Shown: in pieces, positions 1 through 8,376 of the stretch
How the letters are laid out: each line of letters begins with the position of its first letter
Position numbering within the stretch: position 1 is the first letter of the stretch
NCBI RefSeq assembly: GCF_003946695.1
Contig: NZ_RHOX01000003.1
Coordinates: 1-64,000 of the forward strand
Source: Lapidilactobacillus bayanensis
Lineage (GTDB): Bacteria; Bacillota; Bacilli; Lactobacillales; Lactobacillaceae
DNA: 64,000 nucleotides
Direction: 5' to 3'
Program-made: the position numbers and the translations under genes
The notes under the pieces: generated by a model
Seen by the model: the letters and a program-made list of their open reading frames with translations, nothing else
Databases searched by the model: none
Told to the model about the DNA's origin: nothing

Positions 1-480
1 GACCGCGATTTTCCTCCGGCACTGACAAAAGAGATGTGAGGGTGTGATTTAACTTTAAATTTGTACTTTTCAAAATTTGGGGGTAATTCAACCACTCGTC
101 AATTCAGCGCTTGTGCAAAGGTTGCTCTCTTATCAGATTAGTGGCGGCGAAAGAATACCGCTCAGTAGTGACATTATTGTTGGTGATTTATCACCTACAA
201 TAAGGTTCGTATTTGAGACGATTTGTACTTTAATCGGCTCAAATCGACGCCCACTACGTTCCAGCGCAAAGTATTATTTTGCCGCCACAGGCCCCCACTA
301 TTTCCATTTCCAACCTTTGCGTAAGCGCGAGGAAGCACAACATAACAGTTTTAGTTTCCACTGTTTTGATTAGTTCCAGCGAAAGTATTTATTTTCCCTC
401 ACGGAACGCGCAACATCCCATATGCAATCGTTGCGCAAGCGCGAAGAAGCGCAACACAGCAGCTTGAATCGTTAACGCAT
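1..480 (+). repeat. Interspersed structured repeat, copy R1 (left end outside window)
   Basis: This is the right part of a repeat family that recurs at 6105-6852, 8625-8700, 10101-10710, 18005-18510 and 38005-38155. Shared landmarks are the segment with TCCGGCACTGA, the segment with ACCGCTCAGTAGTGACATTA, the CACTACGTTCCAGCGC motif, and an end reading AACAGTTTTAG near 343-354. An internal hairpin at about 214-246 pairs TTTGAGACGATT with AATCGGCTCAAA and keeps one A-G mismatch. After the first end, a second shortened copy of the right end follows at about 370-480. Short open frames here are by-products of the repeat. Confidence 0.8.
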
Positions 481-494
481 TTGTTACGACTACA

Positions 495-529
495 TCAAAA
501 AAAGAACCGGGATTTTTGTCCCGGTTCTT
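495..529 (-). terminator. Rho-independent terminator after the GNAT gene
   Basis: The inverted repeat AAGAACCGGGA / TCCCGGTTCTT (502-529) encloses a six-base loop. It is flanked on the low-coordinate side by a run of A, which is a U-tract on the minus strand. It lies downstream of the minus-strand acetyltransferase gene ending at 659. Confidence 0.8.
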
Positions 530-658
530 AGTTGTTTTAAAGGTCATTATCTGACTTTTTTTACGCCAATGTTTGCGGCGAATGTAGTTAAACACTTCGC
601 ATGCAGTTTTTAACTATATTCCGCTCAAATTGTTGTTGAGATAAGATTTTGTGGCCGC

Positions 659-1144
659 TTATTCAACGAAATAGGCCATGGCATAATCATCAACCCATTG
701 TCCGTTGAGATAAAATTCATCGTGACGCTGGCCCTCTTGAACGAAGCCGTTTTTTAGATAAAACTGGTATGCCTCCGGATTACTACTTAAAACGTTTAAC
801 GAGATTTTGTGGATACCGGCGGTTTGAGCTTCCTTTTTTAAAGCGGACATGAGCTGACTGCCAATTCCTTGATGCTGGTGATTCTGAGCAATACTAATCC
901 CAATATCCCAAGTGAAACGCATCGACTCAAAAGGCGGCCGGGGATTAAACGAAATAATGCCCACGGGTTGTTCGTCCAATAAGGCAATGAATTGACTACC
1001 GGGTTTGAAATGCTTTTGATAGTCAGCAATGCTGATGTAGTGAACGGGACCGGGATTATTACGATCGTTCCAAACGGAATTTTCAATGGTGATTAAGCTG
1101 GGATAATCGCTTAATTGGGACCAGCGATAAGTGAGTTTTGTCAT
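659..1144 (-). CDS. GNAT family N-acetyltransferase
   Basis: The 161-residue product has the GCN5-related acetyltransferase fold signature. The acetyl-CoA pyrophosphate-binding stretch reads HQHQGIGSQLM around residues 88-98, followed by the late-fold sequence EAYQFYLKNGF typical of motif B. Family members transfer an acetyl group from acetyl-CoA to an amine on a small molecule or protein; the substrate cannot be read from sequence. No signal peptide is present, so it is cytosolic. It lies 32 bp after the exporter gene start-to-stop order on the same strand (exporter ends at 1177) and may be read through from it. A terminator follows at 495-529. The Shine-Dalgarno is weak, so the start is probable rather than certain. 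Confidence 0.85.
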   Translation of the reverse strand: MTKLTYRWSQLSDYPSLITIENSVWNDRNNPGPVHYISIADYQKHFKPGSQFIALLDEQPVGIISFNPRPPFESMRFTWDIGISIAQNHQHQGIGSQLMSALKKEAQTAGIHKISLNVLSSNPEAYQFYLKNGFVQEGQRHDEFYLNGQWVDDYAMAYFVE

Positions 1145-1176
1145 AAAATTCAGACCTTATTTCAAAATAGATTTGG

Positions 1177-3033
1177 TTAACTCAACGACTTTTTACCAGT
1201 ATAAAGTTGGTAATATTCGCCTTGTTTAGCGATTAGTTGTTCGTGATTACCTTGCTCGATGATGCGGCCATGATCGATGACAAGAATTAAATCTGAGTTA
1301 GCAATTGTGGACAAACGGTGGGCGATGACAAAGGTTGTCCGCCCCTTCATTAAGTTATCCATCCCAGCTTGAACCATACGTTCAGTCCGCGTATCAATGC
1401 TTGATGTTGCTTCGTCTAAGATCATTAATGGTGTGTCAGCGACATTTGCCCGGGCAATGGCCAATAATTGGCGTTGTCCTTGAGATAAGTCAGAACCATC
1501 GCCATCGATTTTAGTATCATAGCCTTGACTTAATTCCTCAATGAATTCGTCAGCATGGGCTAACTTAGCCGCTTGCTCAACTTCATCATCGGTTGCAGAT
1601 AAACGACCATAACGGATGTTCTCGCGCACTGTTGTCGAGAATAGATTCGTTGCTTGTAAAACGATTGCCATTGACCGCCGTAAATCATCTTTTTTAATGT
1701 TTTGAATGTTGATACCATCGTAAGTAATCGTGCCTGAGTTAATTTCGTAGAAACGATTTAACATGCTACTAATCGTCGTTTTGCCGGCACCGGTTGCACC
1801 AACCAGCGCGACTTTCTCCCCAGGTTCAACCGTAACGTTAATATCATGAAGAATTGTTTGCCCAGGTAAGTAGCCGAAGTTAACATGGTCAAAAATAATT
1901 CGACCGCGAACGGGTACTAATTGATCCGAACCGCCAGCTTGAGGAACACGCCAATTCCAATTGTTCTTGGTACCGTCTTGCGCCGTTTCGAGCGTGACGT
2001 GTCCAGCATCAACTTCGACAGGACTATCTTCCAATTGAAAAATCCGTTCAGCACCAGCTAACGCTAAGACAATCGAATTCAACTGCATTGAAATTTGTGA
2101 AATTGGTTGGCTAAACGACCGACTTAATTGTAAAAAGGCTGCAATAGCACCAAGCGTTAACGTTGACCAACCATTAATAGCGATAATGCCACCGAAAATA
2201 GCAATTAAAACATACAGAACGTTACCGATATTACCCATAATTGGGAATAGCATGGTGGCGTAAGCATTGGCCTTAGCGGAATCAGCCTGATATTCTTGAT
2301 TAAAAACATCAAAGTCTGCCTTAGCTTCTGTTTCGTGAGAGAAGACCTTAATAACTTTTAAACCATTAAGCATTTCTTCAACGAAGCCGTTGACTTTACC
2401 TAATTGCTTCTGCTGTTCTTTAAAGTAGTGACTACTGCGTGTGGTCAAGACCCGGACAACGCCAATACTTAATAAGAAGATGAAGAGTGTGACTAAAGTT
2501 AGCAGTGGACTTAAGGCAATCATGCCGATCATCACAAAAGCTAACATGAAGACCGAGTTCAAAAATTGGGGGATACTTTGCGAGATCATTTGCATTAGTG
2601 TATCAACATCGTTTGTATAACGGCTCATAATGTCGCCATAATCGTTTTGATCGAAGTAAATAATCGGCAAACTCTGCATGTGGACAAACATGTCGTCCCG
2701 GATTTTTTTCTGCAACCGTTGGCCTAATACTGCCATGATTTGAGTGTAAAGTAAGGTGCCAATTACACCAACTAGATAGATACCGGCCATGATCAAAATT
2801 GCCCGGAATAACGGTGCAAAGTTAGGCGCGCTTTGCTTGAGCATTGGTGTGATGTAATCATCAATTAAGTTTTGTAGGAAAAGTGAACCACGCACGGCTG
2901 CCGCTGCACTGACAATAATACTCACGACACCGATAATAAAAGGAACAGGATAAGTGCCGACGACGAATTTTAATAGACGAATTAGCGTCGTACTGCGTTT
3001 AACCTTGGTTTGGTTTTGCATTTTAGCATCCAT
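1177..3033 (-). CDS. ABC exporter half-transporter (canonical-Glu subunit of a heterodimer)
   Basis: This 618-residue protein has an N-terminal six-helix exporter domain (about residues 20-330) and a C-terminal ATPase domain. Walker A reads GATGAGKT, Walker B with catalytic glutamate reads LMILDEATSS, and the H-loop His is in IAHRLST. The signature is LSQGQ rather than LSGGQ. Its partner at 3033-4760 has a normal SGGQ signature but Asp in place of the catalytic Glu. That is the asymmetric arrangement of LmrCD/BmrCD/TM287-288-type heterodimeric exporters. The ATG overlaps the partner's TAA by one base, implying translational coupling. The substrate is unknown; drug or lipid export is the family norm. 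An insert of about 40 residues precedes the ATPase domain. Confidence 0.93.
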   Translation of the reverse strand: MDAKMQNQTKVKRSTTLIRLLKFVVGTYPVPFIIGVVSIIVSAAAAVRGSLFLQNLIDDYITPMLKQSAPNFAPLFRAILIMAGIYLVGVIGTLLYTQIMAVLGQRLQKKIRDDMFVHMQSLPIIYFDQNDYGDIMSRYTNDVDTLMQMISQSIPQFLNSVFMLAFVMIGMIALSPLLTLVTLFIFLLSIGVVRVLTTRSSHYFKEQQKQLGKVNGFVEEMLNGLKVIKVFSHETEAKADFDVFNQEYQADSAKANAYATMLFPIMGNIGNVLYVLIAIFGGIIAINGWSTLTLGAIAAFLQLSRSFSQPISQISMQLNSIVLALAGAERIFQLEDSPVEVDAGHVTLETAQDGTKNNWNWRVPQAGGSDQLVPVRGRIIFDHVNFGYLPGQTILHDINVTVEPGEKVALVGATGAGKTTISSMLNRFYEINSGTITYDGINIQNIKKDDLRRSMAIVLQATNLFSTTVRENIRYGRLSATDDEVEQAAKLAHADEFIEELSQGYDTKIDGDGSDLSQGQRQLLAIARANVADTPLMILDEATSSIDTRTERMVQAGMDNLMKGRTTFVIAHRLSTIANSDLILVIDHGRIIEQGNHEQLIAKQGEYYQLYTGKKSLS

Positions 3034-4760
3034 TAGTTTTCGTCACCTGCCTTTTGTTGGAACTCGTAAATTTCACGGTACATTTGATTGCGTTGCACTA
3101 ATTCCTCATGGGTCCCGACATCTTGAATTTGACCATGATCCATGACAATAATCTGATCAGCATCCTGAATAGAGACAATTCGCTGTGAAATGATAATCTT
3201 AGTTGTTTCAGGTAGGTCTTCCCGCAATCCTTGGCGAATCTTCTGCTCAGTATGGGTATCAACGGCAGAAGTAGAATCGTCAAGAATTAGAATCTTAGGG
3301 TTCTTCAATAAAGCTCGGGCAATCGTCAAGCGTTGTTGTTGACCACCTGAAACGTTGTTACCACCTTGTTCAATATATGTGTGATAACCATCATCAAATT
3401 CGTTGATGAAATCGTCGGCCTGAGCAATTTTGGCTGCCCGAATTACTTGTTCATCCGTTGCGTTTTCATTACCCCAACGTAAGTTTTCGGCAATCGTCCC
3501 AGAGAATAGAATACTGGTTTGCAAAACCATCGCCACATTATCCCGTAATGCCTTGAGATCGTAATTACGAACGTTGTGACCACCAACGACAACCTTACCG
3601 TGAGTCGTGTCATAAAGTCGCGGAATTAATTGTACCAGCGTACTTTTACCAGAGCCGGTTTCACCAATAATACCGATGACTTGACCAGATTTAATTTGTA
3701 AGTTGATGTCTTTTAGAATTGACCGCTTGGCGTCCGCATAGTTGAAGTTAACGTTTTGGAAGTCAATGCTACCATCTTCAACGTCAGTCAGAGCGCCCTT
3801 TTGATCAGTGATGGTGGGTTGGTCGCGTAGGACCTCGACAATTCGATCACCGCTGGCTTGTGAGAGTGATAATTGTGTAAAAATCATTGCCAAGAAACTC
3901 ATACTGAACAAAATCTGATTAGAATAAGAATACATACTGACTAATTGACCAGTTTGAAAAGTACCGCCGACAATCATCTTGGCACCAAACCAAGAAAGCA
4001 ATAGCAATGAGGTGTTAACAACTAATTGCATTGCCGGACCATTCATGGACATGATCCGTTGTGCTTTCGTGAAGACTGTTGCGATGCCTTTAGAAGCAGA
4101 CTTGAATTTCTCTTCCTCTTCATTTTTACGGACATAAGTTTTAACGACGCGAATACCACGCACGTTCTCACGAACAACGCGATTCAAGGTATCGTAACGC
4201 CGGAAGACAATGCGGAATAATGGCCGGCCAAAATGGAGAATCGTAACCAAAATAATGGCTAGAATAGGGACCAGAATAACAAAAATCAAAGCTAACTGGC
4301 TGTTAACGTTAAAAGCCATCACAATTGAGAAAATCAACATCAATGGTGCCCGCACTGCTTGACGAATTAACATTTGATAAGCGTTTTGCACATTGGTAAT
4401 ATCTGTGGTTAAACGTGTTACCAAACTTGAGCCGGAGAAGCGATCGATATTCGTAAAAGAAAAACCTTGGATATGATAAAACAAGTCGTGCCGCAGGTTA
4501 GTCGCAAAACCGGCGCCGGCGTGGGCAGAAGTCCAACTAGCACTAGCACCACAAACAAGAGAAACGATCGACATGGCTAGCAGAATTAAACCATAGTGGA
4601 TCACATAGCTTTGATTACTCTTCATTAAACCGTTATCAATAATATTTCCCATTAAATAGGGAATAAAGATTTCGATACCAACTTCCGCCGTGACAAACAA
4701 GGGCGAAAGTAAGGATAACTTACGGTATTGACGAACAGAATGCAATAGGGTTCGGAACAA
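3033..4760 (-). CDS. ABC exporter half-transporter (degenerate-site subunit)
   Basis: This subunit has 575 residues with six transmembrane helices followed by an ATPase domain: Walker A GETGSGKST, signature VSGGQQQR, Walker B ILILDDSTSA. The usual catalytic Glu after Walker B is Asp, making one non-hydrolytic site as in heterodimeric exporters. An ATG lies 14 codons upstream at 4802. I chose the TTG at 4760 because a perfect GGAGG (minus strand, 4769-4773) sits eight bases before it and no ribosome site precedes the ATG. It is the first gene of a two-gene exporter unit, about 300 bp downstream of the Crp/Fnr gene. The substrate is unknown. Confidence 0.9.
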   Translation of the reverse strand: MFRTLLHSVRQYRKLSLLSPLFVTAEVGIEIFIPYLMGNIIDNGLMKSNQSYVIHYGLILLAMSIVSLVCGASASWTSAHAGAGFATNLRHDLFYHIQGFSFTNIDRFSGSSLVTRLTTDITNVQNAYQMLIRQAVRAPLMLIFSIVMAFNVNSQLALIFVILVPILAIILVTILHFGRPLFRIVFRRYDTLNRVVRENVRGIRVVKTYVRKNEEEEKFKSASKGIATVFTKAQRIMSMNGPAMQLVVNTSLLLLSWFGAKMIVGGTFQTGQLVSMYSYSNQILFSMSFLAMIFTQLSLSQASGDRIVEVLRDQPTITDQKGALTDVEDGSIDFQNVNFNYADAKRSILKDINLQIKSGQVIGIIGETGSGKSTLVQLIPRLYDTTHGKVVVGGHNVRNYDLKALRDNVAMVLQTSILFSGTIAENLRWGNENATDEQVIRAAKIAQADDFINEFDDGYHTYIEQGGNNVSGGQQQRLTIARALLKNPKILILDDSTSAVDTHTEQKIRQGLREDLPETTKIIISQRIVSIQDADQIIVMDHGQIQDVGTHEELVQRNQMYREIYEFQQKAGDEN

Positions 4761-5076
4761 ATGTAAAACCTCCAATACAAAAAAGTGTAACGCGATTTGC
4801 ACTTAAGCGGAGTCCTTGCCGTGTTAAGAAGGACCCAGGATAAAATATCCCAGATCCTCCTGAATTATAAATTGAAAATATATGCACGGAAAAGTTATCG
4901 TTAAAAAACACGCTTATAAATAGCTTACTCTTTTTGTGCGTAAATGTGCTGTACCAAACTTATTAAAAAACACTTAAAAACAATCATTGTATTGGTCTAA
5001 ACCAATTAATGACATTCAGTCCCATACTGTCATTAATTGATCACCTCAGCGCTGAATTGCCTTATTGACTGTATGA
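4761..5076. other. Intergenic region with two inverted repeats between Crp/Fnr and exporter genes
   Basis: This gene-free 316-bp stretch holds a perfect 12-bp inverted repeat, CAATTAATGACA at 5003-5014 and TGTCATTAATTG at 5028-5039, just after the Crp/Fnr stop codon. It overlaps a second palindrome, ATTGGTCTAAACCAAT (4991-5006). No clear U-tract follows on the minus strand, so it could be a weak terminator or an operator for the exporter operon. The exporter promoter must also lie here, but I could not assign it. Confidence 0.5.
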
Positions 5077-5742
5077 TTATGCATTTTTAAGTTCTTCTAA
5101 AGCGGTACTGTCTTTAATCGTGATGGTATGCCGTTCTTGATTAATTAGCGCACGGTCACTGAAAATGTGCAACTTTCGGGAAATGGTTTCAGGTGTTGTG
5201 CCCAGAAAACTTGCGAGTTCTTTTAATTTCATCGGTAGGACAATTTGGTCATTATTCTTAATTTTGGCCAAATCTAATAAGTACGTGGCTAAACGCTGCT
5301 CAACAGAATCATGATTCAACAATTGATTTTGTTTTTCTAAGGCCGCAATTTTTTCGGCATTACTTTTTAGCAATTTCAAGGCGATACTCGGATAATTTTC
5401 CAATAGTTGTTGGAATTCACTGGTGGCAATCGTGCAGACAGCCGAGTTCTTGAGTGTTTCGACGTACAGTTCTTGATTCTGCACACCGAAAAGATTCTTT
5501 TCACCTTCGAAATCGCCGGCATCAAGTACGCTGAGCAGCTGTTCCTTACCGCTAGCTGACAATTGATAAGACTTGGCAGCACCTGCCGCGACAATCACGA
5601 GTTGACTTGGTGTGTTGGGACTAAGAATAACTTCACCCTTCTGGAAGTGATGATGGACAACCAGGCTTGATATCTTTAAGAGTTCGTCATGATCCAATTG
5701 TTCAAAGATTGGGACGATTTCTGCGCAAATATGTTCAGACAT
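5077..5742 (-). CDS. Crp/Fnr family transcriptional regulator
   Basis: The 221-residue protein has an N-terminal cyclic-nucleotide-binding-like beta-barrel (about 10-120), a long dimerisation helix (about 125-150) and a C-terminal winged helix. The recognition region reads LASFLGTTPETISRKL. It resembles the FLP/Fnr-like regulators of lactic acid bacteria rather than true cAMP-binding Crp. Cysteines occur near residues 6 and 103, but there is no N-terminal FeS cysteine cluster as in E. coli Fnr. It lies 30 bp downstream of a small HMA-like gene and is probably cotranscribed with it. That pairing suggests redox- or metal-linked control, which is inference. It could also control the exporter operon downstream. 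Confidence 0.85.
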   Translation of the reverse strand: MSEHICAEIVPIFEQLDHDELLKISSLVVHHHFQKGEVILSPNTPSQLVIVAAGAAKSYQLSASGKEQLLSVLDAGDFEGEKNLFGVQNQELYVETLKNSAVCTIATSEFQQLLENYPSIALKLLKSNAEKIAALEKQNQLLNHDSVEQRLATYLLDLAKIKNNDQIVLPMKLKELASFLGTTPETISRKLHIFSDRALINQERHTITIKDSTALEELKNA

Positions 5743-5772
5743 TGGATGGCTCCTTTACTATGCGACGTTAAT

Positions 5773-5997
5773 TTAATGTTCCGTGGTACTAGAAATAATT
5801 TTATGACCGAGATCAGTAATCAATTGCTTCAACTCAGCTGCCGAAGTTTGGAATAGATTGAATTGAATGACTAACTTATTTGTTTTGAAGAAAGCAGCCA
5901 CTTCACCAACACCATTATGGGCCTCAATTGTATCTTGAAGTTTTTCAAATTCAGTAATTGTAGCAATCGGTTCAAGTACAATTGTTAATTTCTCCAT
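5773..5997 (-). CDS. Small HMA-like (heavy-metal-associated fold) protein
   Basis: The product is 74 residues, starting MEKLTIVLEP. Its length and alternating strand-helix pattern fit a ferredoxin-like HMA fold, but the CxxC copper-binding motif is absent and there is no cysteine at all. It may be a degenerate or non-metal member of that fold. Two in-frame ATGs exist; I chose the one at 5997. AAAGG lies nine bases before it, whereas that same ribosome site abuts the upstream ATG at 6006. It precedes the Crp/Fnr gene by 30 bp, presumably in one transcript. Function is not established. Confidence 0.6.
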   Translation of the reverse strand: MEKLTIVLEPIATITEFEKLQDTIEAHNGVGEVAAFFKTNKLVIQFNLFQTSAAELKQLITDLGHKIISSTTEH

Positions 5998-6065
5998 GAA
6001 AAACATCCTTTCCTTTTATAATTCTAGTCCAAAATTGTGATTATGAGAAATGATTAGTTTACCCA

Positions 6066-6095
6066 CAAAAAAAGCCAAGGTGAAAGCCTTGGCTT
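6066..6095 (-). terminator. Rho-independent terminator (minus strand)
   Basis: The stem AAGCCAAGG / CCTTGGCTT (6072-6095) has a six-base loop and a seven-A run on its low side, giving a U-tract on the minus strand. It is the first terminator met by minus-strand transcription coming from the DUF1002 gene across the repeat block, and it insulates the HMA-Fnr operon. Confidence 0.75.
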
Positions 6096-6104
6096 GAGAA
6101 GGGT

Positions 6105-6852
6105 ACTAAAACTGTTATGTCGTGGTTCTTCGCACTTGCGCAAAGGTTGCATATGAAACATGCGAGTGCCGTGGTGGAAAATAGATACTTGTCGCTGGAA
6201 CGTGGTGGACACTGCTTGATTAAGATAGTGGAAACTAAAACTGTTATCTATCCCTTCTTCGCACTTGCGCAAAGGTTGCATACGAAACGTGCGAGGTGCC
6301 GTGGTGGAAAATAAATACTTGTCGCTGGAACGTAGTGGGCGTCGATTTGAGCCGATTGAAGGACAAATCGTCTCAAATGCGAGCCTTATTGTAGTCGATA
6401 AATCGTCAACAATAATGTCACTACTGAGCGGTATTTATTTTCCACCACTAAACAAGCGAGCGGGCAACCTTTGCGCAAGCGCTGAGTTGACGAGTGGTTG
6501 AAGTACCCCCCCTAAAATTTTGAGAAGTACAAACTTGATGTTAAATCATACCATCACATCTCTTTCATCAGTGCCGGAGGGAAATCGCGGTCAGCCGCGG
6601 AATTGTTGTTAGTGGTTTACCACTTACAACAAAGCTTGAGTTTGAGACGAATTGATTTTGATTCGGCTCAAACCAAGCTCGCAGCGTTCCACCAGCGTAT
6701 TTTCCGTAGGCACGAAGAAGCTCAACATGACAGTTCTAGGACTAAATACTTATAACTAAGTTTGGATTTTATTTGGCTTAAAGTCGAGATCGCAGCGTTC
6801 CACCAGCGCATTTCCCGCAGGCACGGAGAACTGCGACGTGACAGTTATCGAC
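6105..6852 (-). repeat. Interspersed structured repeat, copy R2 with duplicated ends
   Basis: This copy is inverted relative to R1. The end motif ACTAAAACTGTTATG occurs twice, at about 6105 and 6230, each followed by TTCTTCGCACTTGCGCAA, so the end module is duplicated. The other end, reading CATGACAGTTCTAGG, is near 6727-6740, and a second partial end lies at 6790-6850 with CACCAGCGCATTTCCCGCAG. Internal hairpins are TTTGAGCCGATT / AATCGTCTCAAA near 6348 and TTTGAGACGAATT / ATTCGGCTCAAA near 6650. Short open frames here (6117-6501) are repeat by-products. Confidence 0.8.
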
Positions 6853-6885
6853 TTAAATATTTCGAATTCGAAAGCAGTAACAATT

Positions 6886-7860
6886 TTAGAACCAGCTCTG
6901 AATTTGTTTGAAGAGACTGGTGAAGAAATTGCCAATAGCGGCACCGATCTTTTGGAGTAGATTACGATTTTCTTCAGTGTTGAGCTTGCTAAAAATATCT
7001 TTAGCGCCATTTTGAATATTATTGGCCACTTTTGCAGCCTGATTCTTAAAACTAGCAGAATCTAACGCACCAGAATCACGAATTTTAATCAACATATTGA
7101 TGATTTCTGTTTTTTGATTATTAGTGATGACATTCGTTAAATTGTTATTTTCAATCTGATTGTTAACGATGGTGGTAATTTGGTTGTTGGTTACGTCACT
7201 GCCTTTGGCGGCCATTTCTTTTTTGGCCTCGGCAACGGCATTATTTAGTTGTGCGTCAGAATAACCACTTTTATCTTTATTGGCTTCAGTAATGTCACTT
7301 AAGGTGGACATTTCATTTTGCGCAGCAGTTACTTGACTTTGGTTCAAGGTACTGCCGTTCTCTGCAAAAGCAGCATAAACGCCGGCTAACGCGCCAGAGC
7401 CGTCGATTGGTGTGGCAGAAGTGACGTAAATGTTAGCGTCGGTTACGCCAGCAGTAACGGCGGCATTTTTGTATTGATCGGCAGTGATAGTGGTGACGTT
7501 ATTTTGGCCATTGTAGTTGAGAATTTTGACATTAATTCCTGAACCAGAACTTGTCTTTTGGACCATGGCACTGGACCAAACGCCGGAATTCGTAGTGAAA
7601 GTTGTGCCAGAAGGATTTAAGTATTTAACGAGTGTCGAGCCGTCAACCGTGATGGTGCTGTAATCAGAGCCGTTCAAACTTGCTGTTAGCGTGTTGAGCG
7701 TACCTTGCTTTTGACTTGCTGTTAGTGATGTTCCTAGAGTAACGACCGGCTCTGACCAATCATCAGTTGCGGCGTGGGTTGTTTGTGAGTGACTCATGGA
7801 GAAGCTAACGACACCAATTGTTATCGCTGCTAATATTAAAAAAATTTTCTTCAAGCGCAT
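6886..7860 (-). CDS. Secreted DUF1002-type protein
   Basis: The 324-residue product begins with a typical signal peptide: RLKK, a hydrophobic core of about 16 residues, then an AxA-like site around HAATDD near residue 30. The mature protein begins with a compact domain, including the stretch TLGTSLTASQKQGTL, that I recognise as DUF1002. A helical, Asn- and Lys-rich second half follows, ending in FFTSLFKQIQSWF. Proteins of this family are common extracellular proteins of unknown function in lactobacilli and other Firmicutes. It is monocistronic, with GAGG before the ATG and an extended -10 promoter at 7938-7946. There is no cell-wall anchor motif. Confidence 0.85.
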   Translation of the reverse strand: MRLKKIFLILAAITIGVVSFSMSHSQTTHAATDDWSEPVVTLGTSLTASQKQGTLNTLTASLNGSDYSTITVDGSTLVKYLNPSGTTFTTNSGVWSSAMVQKTSSGSGINVKILNYNGQNNVTTITADQYKNAAVTAGVTDANIYVTSATPIDGSGALAGVYAAFAENGSTLNQSQVTAAQNEMSTLSDITEANKDKSGYSDAQLNNAVAEAKKEMAAKGSDVTNNQITTIVNNQIENNNLTNVITNNQKTEIINMLIKIRDSGALDSASFKNQAAKVANNIQNGAKDIFSKLNTEENRNLLQKIGAAIGNFFTSLFKQIQSWF

Positions 7861-7937
7861 CTTTTTACCTCATATTTCTATATTTATGGTCGCTTAATTA
7901 GGCTGAACGCCGCATAATCGGCCATGACTTTAACGCC

Positions 7938-7946
7938 ATTATAACA
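7938..7946 (-). promoter_or_regulatory. Extended -10 promoter of the DUF1002 gene
   Basis: Read on the minus strand, the sequence TGTTATAAT is an extended -10 element (TG-N-TATAAT) 78 bases before the DUF1002 start codon. No good -35 hexamer is present, which is usual for extended -10 promoters. Confidence 0.5.
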
Positions 7947-8023
7947 AAGCTACGAAAATAGCGCGGCTGCTATGCACTATCTTTAAGCTCTGCTTAATAA
8001 AAATCAGTCTTAAGATTGAGAAT

Positions 8024-8192
8024 GGGTCCAACTTTGGCACAACAAAACAAGTTGGTTAAAACTAGGGTGTGAAGTGAACCCAAATATTGGCCAAATTTTT
8101 AAGCAAACAAACTGAGCGTTAAAATATTTTCAATCTGATTTACTTAAATGACAACAAAAAACTCATTCAGCGGGCAACTGAATGAGTTTTTT
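8024..8192 (+). ncRNA. Candidate structured RNA ending in a strong terminator
   Basis: The region between the divergent DUF1002 gene and enolase contains a nested fold: GGGT (8024-8027) with ACCC (8078-8081), and inside it CCAACTT (8028-8034) with AAGTTGG (8049-8055). Downstream a perfect 10-bp stem ACTCATTCAG / CTGAATGAGT (8161-8187) is followed by a run of T, a textbook intrinsic terminator. No open frame with a ribosome site ends here. A terminator with no upstream gene on the plus strand suggests a short untranslated RNA or a leader with attenuation. Its promoter was not identified. It is not a clear match to any riboswitch I know. Confidence 0.4.
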
Positions 8193-8345
8193 TAGGAAGA
8201 ATAGAATATAAGTTGGCTTAGAAATAAACGGGCATTTATTTCTAAATTTTTAATTGAATTGGGCAAATTCAATTAAGGGTTGAATCAACTTAGCACGCAG
8301 CTAGAGTTGATCTTGGTTAGTCTTAATTGCGGGCAACAATTAAGA
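8161..8345 (+). other. Series of hairpins sharing a GGGCA loop
   Basis: Four perfect hairpins share the same loop but not their stems. They are 8161-8187 (10-bp stem, loop CGGGCAA, then U-tract), 8218-8245 (11-bp stem TTAGAAATAAA, loop CGGGCA), 8250-8276 (11-bp stem TTAATTGAATT, loop GGGCA) and 8321-8345 (9-bp stem TCTTAATTG, loop CGGGCAA). A further hairpin, ATCAACT / AGTTGAT at about 8284-8311, has a different loop. A constant loop on changing stems points to a loop-recognising protein or RNA. Only the first has the form of a normal terminator. Confidence 0.6.
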
Positions 8346-8376
8346 TTAATGGGTTTCATTTTAAGGGGAGGAATAA

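Noticed and set aside
77-467. Overlapping open frames of 98 and 62 codons
   Set aside because: They lie in repeat R1, have no ribosome site, and similar frames recur in other copies only because the repeat is conserved.
6117-6501. Open frames of 65 and 78 codons on the plus strand
   Set aside because: They are within repeat R2, and the sequence conservation follows hairpins rather than codons.
8024-8192. T-box or other known riboswitch
   Set aside because: The T-box consensus AGGGTGGNACCGCG is absent and no aminoacyl-tRNA or amino-acid gene follows; the fold matches none I know.
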